In this document: one piece after another, positions 8,679-16,932 of the stretch | Layout of the letters: the number at the start of each line of letters is the position of its first letter | Position numbering within the stretch: the first letter of the stretch is position 1 | The notes under the pieces: generated by a model | Seen by the model: the letters and a program-made list of their open reading frames with translations, nothing else | What the model was told of the DNA's origin: nothing | The model's database searches: none | DNA from: SG8-32-3 sp964514055 | Lineage (GTDB): Archaea; Thermoproteota; Bathyarchaeia; Bathyarchaeales; Bathycorpusculaceae | Length of the DNA stretch: 64,000 nucleotides | Assembly: GCA_964514055.1 (NCBI GenBank) | Contig: CAZEPB010000005.1 | Span: 15,982 to 79,981 of the forward strand | Reading direction: 5' to 3' | Program-made: the position numbers and the translations under genes

Positions 8679-10034
8679 TCAGTTTGGCTCATGTTGTTGC
8701 CCAAGTCCTATGGCCATGAACGTTAGTTTTTCATTAAATTCCTTAGGGTTGTATATTCTTCTTCCGTCTATGAGTATGGGTTGTTTCATGTTTTTGTTGA
8801 AGTCTTCGGGCTTTAGCCTTTTGAATTCTTCCCATTCCGTGACTATTATGCAGCAATCTGCGTTTTTGAGGCAGTCAATTGCTGAAGCAGTATATTGAAT
8901 TCTGTTTCCGAAGATTTTTTCTGCTGTGGGTATGGCGACTGGGTCATAGGCGGTTACGTTTGCGCCTTCTTGTATTAGGTGGTTTATTATGGGTGTGGCG
9001 CGTGCTTCTCTCATGTCGTCTGTGTTTGGTTTGAAGGCTAAGCCTAGAACGGCTATGTTTTTGCCTTTTAGATTGCCGAGTTGTTCTTTGCAGAGTTGGA
9101 CGGCTTTTAGGGGTTGGATTTTGTTTATGTTTTCGACTTCTTCTAGAAGTTTTGGGGTGTAATCAAGGCTTTTTGAGTGCCTTATTAAGGCTTTTACGTC
9201 TTTGGGGAAGCAGGAGCCGCCGTAGCCTAAACCTGCGTTTAAGAATAGGGGACCTATTCGTTTGTCTAGTCCCATTGCTGTGGCTACGGTTTTTACGTCT
9301 GCTCCGGGGATTTTTTCGCATATGTTGGCTATCATGTTGATGAAGCTGATTTTTGTGGCTAGAAGTGAGTTGCTTGCGTACTTGATTAGTTCGGCTGTTG
9401 AGAGTGATGTTCTGATAGTTGGCGGTGTATTCTTGCCGTAAAAGCCTTTGTACACATTATCCAAGGTGTCACCAGATTTTTTGTCGTGTTCGCCTATGAC
9501 TATGCGGTCTGTATGTAGTGTGTCTTGGAATGCGGAGCCTTGACGTAGGAACTCGGGGTTCATACATAATCCGAAGTCTGAACCACACTTCTTTTTTGAT
9601 TCTTGTTCAAGAATTGGTTTGACTACGTCCTGTGTTGTTCCAGGCACAACGGTGCTTTTTATTATTACCACATGGTAAGAACTTTTTTGTTTGAGCGCTT
9701 TTCCTATTTCGTGTGCTGATTTTTCAATGAATTGGAGATCTATGCTGCCATCTGGTTTGCTTGGGGTTCCCACGGCGTTAAAGGTTAGGTCTGTTTCAAG
9801 AACGGCTTTTTCTGTTTGATTTACTAAGCAGGTGAGGTTCCCGTTTTGAATAGTCTTTTTAAGCAGTTTTTGAAGATTCGGCTCATGAAACGGAGGAATA
9901 CCCTTGTTTATTTTGGCGGCTTTTTCGGCGTTGTGAGTGGATGCGATAACAGCGTATCCTTTGCTTGCGAATCCGACAGCGGTGCATAAGCCTACGTAGC
10001 CTATGCCTAATACCGATATTGCTTGTTTTTTCAT
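8679..10034 (-). CDS. UDP-sugar 6-dehydrogenase (UDP-glucose/GDP-mannose DH family)
   Basis: 451 residues, the normal length for the family. The N-terminal Rossmann motif is GIGYVG at residues ~8-13. The catalytic Cys lies at about residue 274 in GYGGSCFPKD. The C-terminal UDP-binding domain begins near LGLAFKPNTDDMREA. The enzyme oxidises an NDP-sugar twice with NAD+ to the uronic acid, most often UDP-glucose to UDP-glucuronate. UDP-GlcNAc or UDP-ManNAc substrates cannot be excluded. The ATG is preceded by GAGGAAAAAGACAA. It is divergent from a nucleotidyltransferase relic at 10126. Confidence 0.9.
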   Translation of the reverse strand: MKKQAISVLGIGYVGLCTAVGFASKGYAVIASTHNAEKAAKINKGIPPFHEPNLQKLLKKTIQNGNLTCLVNQTEKAVLETDLTFNAVGTPSKPDGSIDLQFIEKSAHEIGKALKQKSSYHVVIIKSTVVPGTTQDVVKPILEQESKKKCGSDFGLCMNPEFLRQGSAFQDTLHTDRIVIGEHDKKSGDTLDNVYKGFYGKNTPPTIRTSLSTAELIKYASNSLLATKISFINMIANICEKIPGADVKTVATAMGLDKRIGPLFLNAGLGYGGSCFPKDVKALIRHSKSLDYTPKLLEEVENINKIQPLKAVQLCKEQLGNLKGKNIAVLGLAFKPNTDDMREARATPIINHLIQEGANVTAYDPVAIPTAEKIFGNRIQYTASAIDCLKNADCCIIVTEWEEFKRLKPEDFNKNMKQPILIDGRRIYNPKEFNEKLTFMAIGLGQQHEPN

Positions 10035-10125
10035 TTGTCTTTTTCCTCAAGTAGTCAGATAAATCTGTTTCATTATTCACTTAAATAAATATCAGTTATG
10101 AAAGAGTTTGAGGCAAGGAGATCAT

Positions 10126-10249
10126 ATGATTCGTAAGGTTGTGGTTTCCAGCTGCGGGCTTAGAAACACGTTTGTTTCCAGCGACTAAGAAGCAGCCTAA
10201 GGAGATGCTACCGATTTTTTCAAGTTGGAATGTCGCAGGCGGATTTTGA
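10126..10249 (+). pseudogene. Relic of a UTP-glucose-1-phosphate uridylyltransferase-type gene
   Basis: AAGGAG is followed by an ATG at 10126 that reads MIRKVVVSSCGL, matching the start of nucleotidyltransferases (normally IRKVVxPAAGLGTR). That frame stops at 10186. In the +1 frame the sequence continues TKKQPKEMLPIFS (10184-10222), the family's conserved segment, then stops at 10247. The relic keeps only the first ~40 codons, has lost the GxGTR loop, carries a frameshift and is truncated. It is therefore a decayed paralog of the gene at 7813. Confidence 0.75.
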
Positions 10250-10302
10250 TTATTTCAAAATTAGCTGAAAAAAATCGTTAGCTATCAAGTTTAAGTTATC
10301 AT

Positions 10303-11226
10303 TTAGATGGCTGTCTTGAAGGTTTGATATATCGCCTCGGCTGCTTTTCTTATTCCCTCTTTTTCTTTGGCTGAGAGAATGTCGTAGGTCGGCGCTCCAA
10401 TTGAGCTTCCCAATTTGCGGGGGATGCCTACAAAGACGGGTTCAGGTAAACTTTCAAATTTTGTTGGTGCCGCAATAGGCAGAATTTCGTTGGTGTTTTT
10501 GATTATGGCTCTGACGATGTCTCTGAATGAGGCTGCTGGACCAAACTCGGTGCCTCCAATGTTGTCTATAATGAGTTTGGAAACAGATTTCACATAATCG
10601 CGTATTTTTTCTTTGAAAAGGGATTTGCCTGCTGATTCTAGATAAACTTGTAGAGGAAGACTATCGATTTTTACGGTTGACCATAAGACGATTGCGTCTG
10701 TACCGTGTTCTCCGCCAACCCAACCTTCAACTGAAGACACGGGAACATGGAGGGCTTCAGCTAATTTAGATTTGAAACGTAAAGTTTCAAGATTAGTTCC
10801 GGTGCTGATCACAAAGTCGGCTTTAGAATATTTCTTGCAGACCATTGCCATGGCGTCAACTGGATTTGTTATCACAACGTATTTTGCATTCTGATTGTTC
10901 GGAGCTGTGAATTCGGCAATCTGTTTTACTATCTGCCCATTTTGGACAGCCAGGTCTCTTCGAGTCATTTTAACACCGGGAGTTCTCGGCTTTCCAGCCG
11001 AAACCAAAATAACATCTGCTCCAGAGACGTCTTCATCCCTTTCACATGCAAGAATTTCAACATCTAATCCTAGACTCGCGGTTACATGTCTGAGTTCTTC
11101 AGCGAAAGCTTTTGCCAGATTGGGTTTTGTGTCACATACAGTTATTGTGTCTGCCAGTTCTGAGCACATGATTGTGTAGGCTGTGGGTCGTCCTACTCGT
11201 CCTGTTCCTATTTGGGCAATGTGCAA
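10303..11226 (-). CDS. Malate/lactate dehydrogenase family protein
   Basis: 307 residues, the usual length for an NAD(P)-dependent 2-hydroxyacid dehydrogenase. The dinucleotide loop is GTGRVG at residues 7-12. Arg at ~80 in AGKPRTPG matches the substrate-selecting residue typical of malate rather than lactate enzymes. The catalytic His is in GGEHGTD (~173). The Asp that normally pairs with it (LDSxRF) is Glu here (NLETLRF, ~145), and GEHGDS reads GEHGTD, so activity or substrate may differ. It lies between the uronate dehydrogenase and the deoxysugar operon and shares their strand. Oxaloacetate/malate interconversion is the default call. Confidence 0.85.
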   Translation of the reverse strand: MHIAQIGTGRVGRPTAYTIMCSELADTITVCDTKPNLAKAFAEELRHVTASLGLDVEILACERDEDVSGADVILVSAGKPRTPGVKMTRRDLAVQNGQIVKQIAEFTAPNNQNAKYVVITNPVDAMAMVCKKYSKADFVISTGTNLETLRFKSKLAEALHVPVSSVEGWVGGEHGTDAIVLWSTVKIDSLPLQVYLESAGKSLFKEKIRDYVKSVSKLIIDNIGGTEFGPAASFRDIVRAIIKNTNEILPIAAPTKFESLPEPVFVGIPRKLGSSIGAPTYDILSAKEKEGIRKAAEAIYQTFKTAI

Positions 11227-11257
11227 TATTTTTTCCTCAAAAAGTTGTTACTAAGAG

Positions 11258-12112
11258 CTAGATGTGACCTTTTTCGATCAAGTAATTGCGAAGAGCGGCT
11301 TGCCATGTTGGCATATCTATGCCATGTTGATGCAGTTTTATGCTTTTGAGCGCTGAAAACATCGGTCTTTTTGCTTTAACGGTTAGCTGTTCTGTTTTTA
11401 TTGGCTTTAGGTTAGGAGTTAGATCTGTGAACTTGAATATTTGTTCAGCGAATTGATACCATGAACAGTATCCTTTGTTTGTGGCATGATAGACCCCGTA
11501 CGGAAGCTGTTTTTCGATCATCTGGTTTATGGTTGAGGAGGCGTCTTTGGTGTAGGTGGGGCTCATATACATGTCGTCAATAACACTGATGGGGTCGTTG
11601 TTTTTTGCTTTTTTTATCATTGTTTCCACGAAGTTCCCGCCTTTGCCGCTTGCTCCGGCTTTTCCGAACACACTGGCTATTCTTATGATGTAGTGTTTTG
11701 GGTTTTGCCGTGTGAAATGCTCGGCAGCTAGTTTGGAGATGCCGTAGGTGTTGAGGGGTGCGGGAGTATCCTCTTCAGTGTACGGTTCCTTTTTGGTGCC
11801 ATCGAAGACGTAATCTGTGCTGATGCAGATGTCTGTAGCGCCTATTTCTTTGGAAATTAATGCCACGTTTCTTGCGCCTATAGCGTTTACAGAAAAAGTT
11901 TTCAAAGGTTCATCTTCGCAGAGGTCGGTCTTGTGGAAAGCAGCAGTGTTAATGATAACGTCTGGATGATGCTTTTTTAGAATCATGCAATTGTCGTAAT
12001 CTGATACTTCAATGTCATTATGAGTCAAGCCTGCAACATCATGTGTAGCACTTAATGTTTTTACTAAATCGGTGCCAAGTTGGCCCGTGGAGCCTATAAC
12101 GGCTATTTTCAT
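11258..12112 (-). CDS. rfbD: dTDP-4-dehydrorhamnose reductase
   Basis: 284 residues, an extended-type SDR of the RmlD family. The N-terminal IGSTGQLGTDL binds NAD(P)H, ISTDYVFDG is the RmlD signature, and YGISK gives the catalytic Tyr and Lys. It reduces dTDP-4-dehydro-L-rhamnose to dTDP-L-rhamnose. Its ATG overlaps the stop of the upstream SDR gene by 4 nt, and the operon order (thymidylyltransferase, 3,5-epimerase, SDR, reductase) supports a dTDP-deoxysugar pathway. Confidence 0.88.
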   Translation of the reverse strand: MKIAVIGSTGQLGTDLVKTLSATHDVAGLTHNDIEVSDYDNCMILKKHHPDVIINTAAFHKTDLCEDEPLKTFSVNAIGARNVALISKEIGATDICISTDYVFDGTKKEPYTEEDTPAPLNTYGISKLAAEHFTRQNPKHYIIRIASVFGKAGASGKGGNFVETMIKKAKNNDPISVIDDMYMSPTYTKDASSTINQMIEKQLPYGVYHATNKGYCSWYQFAEQIFKFTDLTPNLKPIKTEQLTVKAKRPMFSALKSIKLHQHGIDMPTWQAALRNYLIEKGHI

Positions 12113-13125
12113 AAAATTACTCCGTTGATTTCTGTGTCTTTAATAATCCGCTGCATCTCTAGAAGATGTTTGTACCATTTGACGGTTATTGTTCTTGGAT
12201 CATCTGGATTTAATCTTTCTTCGTTGAGGGCGGTGAATACGTTTTTTGCGCCTTTTTTGATTGTGGTTTGCGGCTTGAAATTGAGCACCTTTTTAATTTT
12301 GTTAAAGCTCACTTTGTAGCTTCGGGTATCGCAGTCTCCATACCATTCGTAGTTGAAGGGAAGATCGCATGCTTCGGCTACCAGTTTGGCTAAGTCAAAG
12401 ATTTGTATGTTCTGTTCGTCGCTGCCTACGTTGAAGATTTGGCCGTTGACGAGTTCTGGTTCTGTTTCTAAGACTTTTATGAAGGCGTTTGAGGTGTCTT
12501 TGACGTTTACGAATGGTCGCCATTGCTTGCCGTCGCGCATTATGGGAATTTTGCCGTTTCGGTAATAGCCTAATGTCATTCCGTTGATAGCTAAGTCAAA
12601 GCGCATTCTGTGCGAAAAACCGTAAACTGTGGCTTGGCGGAGCACTGTTGTGGAGAAATTTTTGTCGGTGAGAGGAAGGATTTCTTTCTCTGCCATCGCG
12701 CTAGCTTTTGCGTAGGTTGTTAAAGGGTTTAGACTGGAGTCTTCGTTTAGTAGTCCTTCTTGGAAGCCGTAGACACTGCAGGTGCTGGCGAACACGTATT
12801 TTTTTACGCCATGTTTTTTTGCTAAATTAGCGACTCTAACTCGTCCTTTGTAGTTTATGTCTAACGTTTTTTCTGGGTCGAGTTCGCCGCAGGGATCGTT
12901 AGAAAGGGCGGCTAAATCAAATACGGCGTCTACTCCAGTTAAGATTTCTGGGTTAAAGAATCTGATGTCGTCTTTTATGAGTGTTATTTGGTCTTTTATG
13001 TCCTTTATTGAATCGGTTCCGAAAAAGAGGCGGTCGAGGATGGTTACGTTGTAGCTTTTTTCCAGAAGGAGTCTGGACATGATGGAACCTATGTAGCCGG
13101 CTCCGCCAGTTACTAAAACGTTCAT
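12109..13125 (-). CDS. NAD-dependent epimerase/dehydratase lacking the catalytic Lys
   Basis: 338 residues from ATG 13125, chosen because MNVLVTGGAGYIGS then sits at the N-terminus as in the family; a longer frame would overlap the upstream gene. The Rossmann fold and an STCSVYG motif (~112) are normal, but the active-site YxxxK reads YAKAS, with Ser about residue 142 where Lys is expected. TDEVYG, diagnostic of dTDP-glucose 4,6-dehydratase (RmlB), is also absent. In this operon it holds the position RmlB would take. It may be an atypical epimerase or reductase, use the neighbouring Lys, or be impaired. Confidence 0.75.
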   Translation of the reverse strand: MNVLVTGGAGYIGSIMSRLLLEKSYNVTILDRLFFGTDSIKDIKDQITLIKDDIRFFNPEILTGVDAVFDLAALSNDPCGELDPEKTLDINYKGRVRVANLAKKHGVKKYVFASTCSVYGFQEGLLNEDSSLNPLTTYAKASAMAEKEILPLTDKNFSTTVLRQATVYGFSHRMRFDLAINGMTLGYYRNGKIPIMRDGKQWRPFVNVKDTSNAFIKVLETEPELVNGQIFNVGSDEQNIQIFDLAKLVAEACDLPFNYEWYGDCDTRSYKVSFNKIKKVLNFKPQTTIKKGAKNVFTALNEERLNPDDPRTITVKWYKHLLEMQRIIKDTEINGVIL

Positions 13126-13138
13126 GTTTACCACATGG

Positions 13139-13654
13139 TTATTTGTGGGGTGGTCTGAACCAGTTCCATGGTTTGCCGACGCGAGGATCATTTTTGTTGC
13201 CGTTTATTTCTGTAGGAATTATTGTTTGGTCGTCCCATGGTCTGCGAAGTTCATCAGGATTTTTGTATTCGTAGAGTCTGTTGACGAAGTACACTAGAAG
13301 GGATTGTTCATTGCTGACAGTTTTGGTGCCGTGCATGTATTTTCCAGGTATTCTTACAACGGTAGGTTTTTTGCTGCTGGCTATAACTTCAGCCATTTTT
13401 CCTGTTTCTTCGTCGTAAGCGCAGATTTTCATGGCTCCCTGCACTACTAAGAAGTGGTCTATCTGGCCTCTGGTGTGTTTGTGCCATGCTCTGACGATGT
13501 TGGGGTAGCTGTAGCTTAGGTTTATCTGTGTTATCTGTTCGTCTTCGAGGAATTCTTTCCAGTCTTGTCTTAGGGCTTCAGCGAAGAAGCCTCTTTCGTC
13601 GGGCAGTAATTTTATTTCGTATGTTTTTACTCCTTTAAGGGCGTATTCTTTCAT
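13139..13654 (-). CDS. rfbC: dTDP-4-dehydrorhamnose 3,5-epimerase family cupin
   Basis: 171 residues forming one RmlC-type cupin. KLLPDERGFFAE is the family's N-terminal signature and RAWHKH carries the likely catalytic His. The downstream Lys of classical RmlC (QGK) is replaced (GQIDHF), so the exact epimerisation could differ. The enzyme normally epimerises C3 and C5 of dTDP-4-dehydro-6-deoxyglucose. Its start overlaps the thymidylyltransferase stop by 4 nt, showing translational coupling. Confidence 0.83.
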   Translation of the reverse strand: MKEYALKGVKTYEIKLLPDERGFFAEALRQDWKEFLEDEQITQINLSYSYPNIVRAWHKHTRGQIDHFLVVQGAMKICAYDEETGKMAEVIASSKKPTVVRIPGKYMHGTKTVSNEQSLLVYFVNRLYEYKNPDELRRPWDDQTIIPTEINGNKNDPRVGKPWNWFRPPHK

Positions 13655-14709
13655 ATTTCAACCTCCGAATAGTCACCTATATGAAGTTTTAAGCATCCAT
13701 TTCGATTATTTTTTATCACCTTTGCGTTTTTCCCTATTAAGCTTTCTTCCAATCTATCCACACCAGTTATCTGGGCATGCTCTAATATTACACTGTATTC
13801 AATGGAGCTGTCAGCAATTTTTGTTCCATTTCCTATGCTTGTGTATGGACCAATGAAAGAGTTTTCTATAACGCATTCTTCTCCAATAATGCAGGGTCCT
13901 CTAATTGTGGAGTTTAGTACTTTTGCTTTTTCGTGGATTGTGACTCTTCCTTCGATTTTACTTTCTTGGGTTACGCCTTTGATGTCTTTTTTTGTGTATG
14001 CGTCTAGGACTTTTGCGTTGGCTGTTAATATGTCGTCTTTTTTTCCAGTGTCAAGCCACCATGTGTTTAGGATTTCTGCTTTCACTTTGAATCCCATGTT
14101 TATCATTTGTTGTATGGCGTCTGTGATTTCCAGTTCGCCTCTCCATGACGGTTTAATCTGGCTTATGGCTTTGAAGATTTTGTTTGAAAAGATGTAGGTG
14201 CCGATTATGGCAAGGTTTGATGAGGGTTTTTTTGGTTTTTCAACCAGTTTTATGATGTTGGCTTTTTCGTCTAGTGTTGCTACGCCAAATTTTGTTGGGT
14301 CTTCTACGGGCTTTAGGAGTATCAGAGCATCCATGTTTTCTTTTTTGAATTTTTGTACAAATGTGGTTAGTCCTTGTCCTTGTAGGTTGTCGCCTAGGCA
14401 CATGATGAAGTCGTCTTTTCCGAGGAAGGGGTTGGCGGTTTTGACGGCGTGAGCTAAGCCTAAGGGTTCTTGAGGGATGTATGTGGTTTTGAAGTTCCAT
14501 TTTGAGCCGTCTTTAACGTAGTCTTTGACGGATGCACCTGTTTCGAGGGCAATTATTACGCCGACTTCTTTTATTCCAGCTTCTGCTACTTGATCAAGAA
14601 CGTACCCAAGGATAGGTTTATTCGCCACTGGAATAAGTTGCTTAGCCAAAGTGAAAGTTAACGGTCTAAGACGAGTTCCTTTTCCGCCGCTGAGCACAAG
14701 AGCCTTCAT
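13651..14709 (-). CDS. rfbA: Glucose-1-phosphate thymidylyltransferase, long form
   Basis: 352 residues. The N-terminal catalytic domain starts LSGGKGTRLRPLT, with QEPLGLAHAV and GDNLQGQG as sugar- and metal-binding segments. From about residue 245 a left-handed beta-helix (hexapeptide repeats such as STIRGPCIIGEEC) follows, as in the archaeal/actinobacterial long RmlA form. It makes dTDP-glucose from glucose-1-phosphate and dTTP, the first step of the operon. The upstream intergenic region (14710-14890) should hold the operon promoter, but no TATA box stands out. Confidence 0.9.
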   Translation of the reverse strand: MKALVLSGGKGTRLRPLTFTLAKQLIPVANKPILGYVLDQVAEAGIKEVGVIIALETGASVKDYVKDGSKWNFKTTYIPQEPLGLAHAVKTANPFLGKDDFIMCLGDNLQGQGLTTFVQKFKKENMDALILLKPVEDPTKFGVATLDEKANIIKLVEKPKKPSSNLAIIGTYIFSNKIFKAISQIKPSWRGELEITDAIQQMINMGFKVKAEILNTWWLDTGKKDDILTANAKVLDAYTKKDIKGVTQESKIEGRVTIHEKAKVLNSTIRGPCIIGEECVIENSFIGPYTSIGNGTKIADSSIEYSVILEHAQITGVDRLEESLIGKNAKVIKNNRNGCLKLHIGDYSEVEI

Positions 14710-14890
14710 ATTAACACTTCAGGACAACTTGTAGATTAGGCAGCTTGAACATTAAAATGTAACCCTCACATGACGTCTGTTGTATATAGAGGAATAGTCT
14801 CAGCTGATGATTGATGATGTGTTTGTTGGCTCTCAAGCGCGCGATTGTAGGCTTGGGGTTTGGTTTGTTTTTGTTTGGGCAATTTGGTAA

Positions 14891-14920
14891 CTTTTAAGTA
14901 CTTTTAGTTACTTTTAGTTG
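14891..14920 (+). repeat. Three tandem 10-bp repeats before an AbrB gene
   Basis: CTTTTAAGTA, CTTTTAGTTA and CTTTTAGTTG follow one another at exact 10-bp spacing, one DNA helical turn, and end 12 nt before the AbrB start codon. They could be an operator for that protein; the first copy could double as a TATA element. Confidence 0.45.
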
Positions 14921-14932
14921 TTGGGGGTTGCT

Positions 14933-15097
14933 TTGGAGGAGATTGTTGGTCGGGTCTTCAACGGCGGAAAGGTTACGGTTCCCAAGCAGCTGCGAGAGCG
15001 GTTTAACGTAGAGGATGGGGATTATGTTCGTTTGGTTCTGGTGGAGGTTCTGAAGAAGAGTGAGGGCGGCGAGTGGGTTAAGAAGAAGGTGCAGTGA
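14933..15097 (+). CDS. AbrB/SpoVT-type DNA-binding protein
   Basis: 54 residues beginning at TTG with GGGGGT about 4 nt upstream. The sequence EEIVGRVFNGGKVTVPKQLR and then FNVEDGDYVRL is a textbook swapped-hairpin AbrB domain: glycine, KVTVPK, hydrophobic RxxF, then DGDxV. Such proteins are dimeric transcription regulators or antitoxin-like DNA binders. The stop codon TGA is followed without a gap by the GTG of the next gene, so the two are co-translated. It was identified by reading the sequence directly because it is short. Confidence 0.8.
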   Translation: MEEIVGRVFNGGKVTVPKQLRERFNVEDGDYVRLVLVEVLKKSEGGEWVKKKVQ

Positions 15098-15688
15098 GTG
15101 AGCGCTACAAAGCATGGGTTGTTTAGGTCTGGGTTTATGCTTTGCGACCGGTGTGTTTCAAGAGCGAAGTGCGAGAGTTTCAAACCTGGAGGGGAGTGTG
15201 GTTTGGAGGAGAAAAGGTTTCACGAGACCGTTGAAGAGTTGACTGAGAAGTATGACTTGGACAGTTCGGCGGATAGGATCTTGGTTAAGCGTTTGGCGAT
15301 GTACCTAATTCGGATCATGCGGGCTGAAGTGTACGAGGCCGAGGTGGGGGTGGGCGAGGAGTCCATGAGCTTGGAAGCCCACATCGCCAAGATGGATAGC
15401 GTGCTCAGAGGTCTGTTTAAGGATTTGGCGATCAACAGGGGAAAACGACTGCAGCTTGAGAAGGGAGATGGTTTGCTGGTCAGTTTAGATGACGTCATGC
15501 GCAAGTTTGCGAGGTTTGAGAAGGAGAGCGCCAAGTCCGCCAAGAAGGGCATCAAGGCGCGTAAGGTCTGTTTGTCCCCGAGAGCTGAGTTGTGGTCGAT
15601 GTGGGAGAACGACTATCCTAAGCTTAGGTTGATGTTGAAGGAGCAAAAGAAAGTTGAGCAGGAAAAAAAGGAAAGTTATGGTTCCTAG
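15098..15688 (+). CDS. Cys-rich N-terminal protein, possibly virus/terminase-small-subunit-like
   Basis: 196 residues. The N-terminus has four Cys in a short span (LCDRCVSRAKC, then GGEC), likely a zinc or Fe-S site; the rest is charged helix with a Lys-rich C-terminus. The combination (Cys knuckle, helical body, acidic/basic tail) recalls small terminase-like proteins of archaeal proviruses, but I cannot confirm this. The GTG start abuts the AbrB stop, and the 3' end overlaps the next gene by 35 nt, so the three genes form one unit. Base use is more G-rich than in the neighbouring sugar genes, consistent with different origin. Confidence 0.5.
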   Translation: MSATKHGLFRSGFMLCDRCVSRAKCESFKPGGECGLEEKRFHETVEELTEKYDLDSSADRILVKRLAMYLIRIMRAEVYEAEVGVGEESMSLEAHIAKMDSVLRGLFKDLAINRGKRLQLEKGDGLLVSLDDVMRKFARFEKESAKSAKKGIKARKVCLSPRAELWSMWENDYPKLRLMLKEQKKVEQEKKESYGS

Positions 15689-16331
15689 AGCTTTCTTGAA
15701 GCAGTTGATGTCTTCGGATGAGGAAAGTAGCAGCAAATCAGGAGGAATGACAGCGCAGGATAGCTTCAAAGATTACCTGAGGCTTATGGACAAGTACAGG
15801 GATTACTTCAGCGGGCCTTGGCCGAAAAAGTGGGATTTCAAATACGCAACTACGTTCACGCAAGAAGACGAGGAGTTTATAGACGAGGGCGAGGATGATT
15901 TCGTGGATAGGTTTTTGACGGTTATTTTGAAGAAGAACGTGTCTTTGGAGGGTTTCAATGCTCTGGGATTTCAATGGACTTATGATGCTTATCGTGAGCA
16001 GTTCGTTAAACCCGACCTGAAGAAGACCTATGAGGCTTTCAAAGCGCTGGTTAAAACCGGCGCAGGCGCCGAAGAGATTCTGAAGAAGATGCTGGAGAAT
16101 CAAAACGTAAGCTTTGTTCATATGAGCTTGGTTGAGCTTCTTGAGGACGAACCTTATTTGTGGGATAATAAGCCGCTGGATCAGAAGGTGTCAGAGGTCC
16201 TAGAGTTGATTCATACCAAGGAAGGCTACCCCGAGTGTAGCGAAGATGAAGAGTATCCTGAGGGAAACCAATGTAAACGTCAGCGGGAAAAACTGAAAAA
16301 GAACCTTAGGAAAAGATCAAGATGCTCATAA
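15654..16331 (+). CDS. Acidic protein of unknown function
   Basis: 225 residues, start GTG/ATG region overlapping the previous gene; an internal ATG at 15678 is also possible. No known motif is seen. It is rich in Asp/Glu and aromatic residues (for example YRDYFSGPWPKKWDF), mostly helical, with a basic Cys-containing C-terminus. It is the last gene of the AbrB cassette. A function in a mobile or viral remnant is only inferred from context. No integrase or att site was found nearby. Confidence 0.45.
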   Translation: MSRKKRKVMVPRAFLKQLMSSDEESSSKSGGMTAQDSFKDYLRLMDKYRDYFSGPWPKKWDFKYATTFTQEDEEFIDEGEDDFVDRFLTVILKKNVSLEGFNALGFQWTYDAYREQFVKPDLKKTYEAFKALVKTGAGAEEILKKMLENQNVSFVHMSLVELLEDEPYLWDNKPLDQKVSEVLELIHTKEGYPECSEDEEYPEGNQCKRQREKLKKNLRKRSRCS

Positions 16332-16752
16332 GAAACTTGTTTCTTCTTTTATGGAAAGTTGGTTTATTTATAGATAGATGACCTTGTGATGTACGTAGTT
16401 ATGATGTAAATAGTGAGTCTGAGTTTTTGGAGATAGTGGGAGGAAAACATTTTAGGACTATAAATAATAGCAGTGTACCTTTGGTGTTTTGTTAATTGGA
16501 GCTAGTTTGCTTTCTCGCAGTGTTGTTGTGGTAAATACGACCAGTCGTCACTTTTTTGGGTGTTCTATCTCTTCGGCAAGTTTTGCGAGCGAGTTTTTGC
16601 TGTCGTTTAATTTCTTTTTGTTCTTTAAGCTTCAGAGATAGGCAACTGAATGGCGGAGGAACGGGTTGAACTTTTTTTCAGGTTACGGTGAAAAGATATA
16701 TTAATTGAACACACTTGCTATTCAGTAGTTTCCATTGGAAAGGAGCTTAGCT
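16332..16752. other. 421-bp region without a recognised gene
   Basis: No frame of convincing coding character occurs on either strand. The right end holds a TATA-like GATATATTA (16695-16703), the AGTAGTTTCCATTGGAA motif (16724-16740) and an AGGAG ribosome site (16741-16745) for the next gene. The left and middle are AT-rich with no clear repeat. Confidence 0.5.
16724..16740 (+). promoter_or_regulatory. TTCCATTGGAA leader motif
   Basis: AGTAGTTTCCATTGGAA contains the palindrome TTCCA-T-TGGAA and begins about 25 nt after a TATA-like box, so it would lie at the transcript start. A near-identical 17-mer, with one base different at the palindrome centre, precedes the stalk-protein gene at 47602-47618. 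Confidence 0.35.
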
Positions 16753-16917
16753 ATGGTTAAAAAAGCATTGATTGAAATTTCTCTTGTTGAAGAATGTTTA
16801 GAAAAGACGAACGATGAAATCGCGAGTGAAATATTCAATGACATCAGTCAGATCAAAACAGTCATCCCTTGGTGCAAAAAAGTTAACAAGGTCTTTGTAA
16901 CGGAAGACTATAAGTAG
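16753..16917 (+). CDS. Small conserved-looking archaeal protein
   Basis: 54 residues starting at ATG 16753, chosen because AGGAG sits 7 nt upstream. It reads VKKALIEISLVEE and later IPWCKKVNKVFVTED, with a beta-alpha-beta-like pattern and no membrane segment. I have the impression of a small family found in several archaea but cannot name a function. It is monocistronic with its own TATA-like box, which argues for a real gene. Confidence 0.6.
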   Translation: MVKKALIEISLVEECLEKTNDEIASEIFNDISQIKTVIPWCKKVNKVFVTEDYK

Positions 16918-16932
16918 CGAGTTGACCGATTC

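Noticed and set aside
14805..14822. TGATGATTGATGATG resembling box C of a C/D guide RNA
   Set aside because: No D or D' box (CTGA) follows at a suitable distance.
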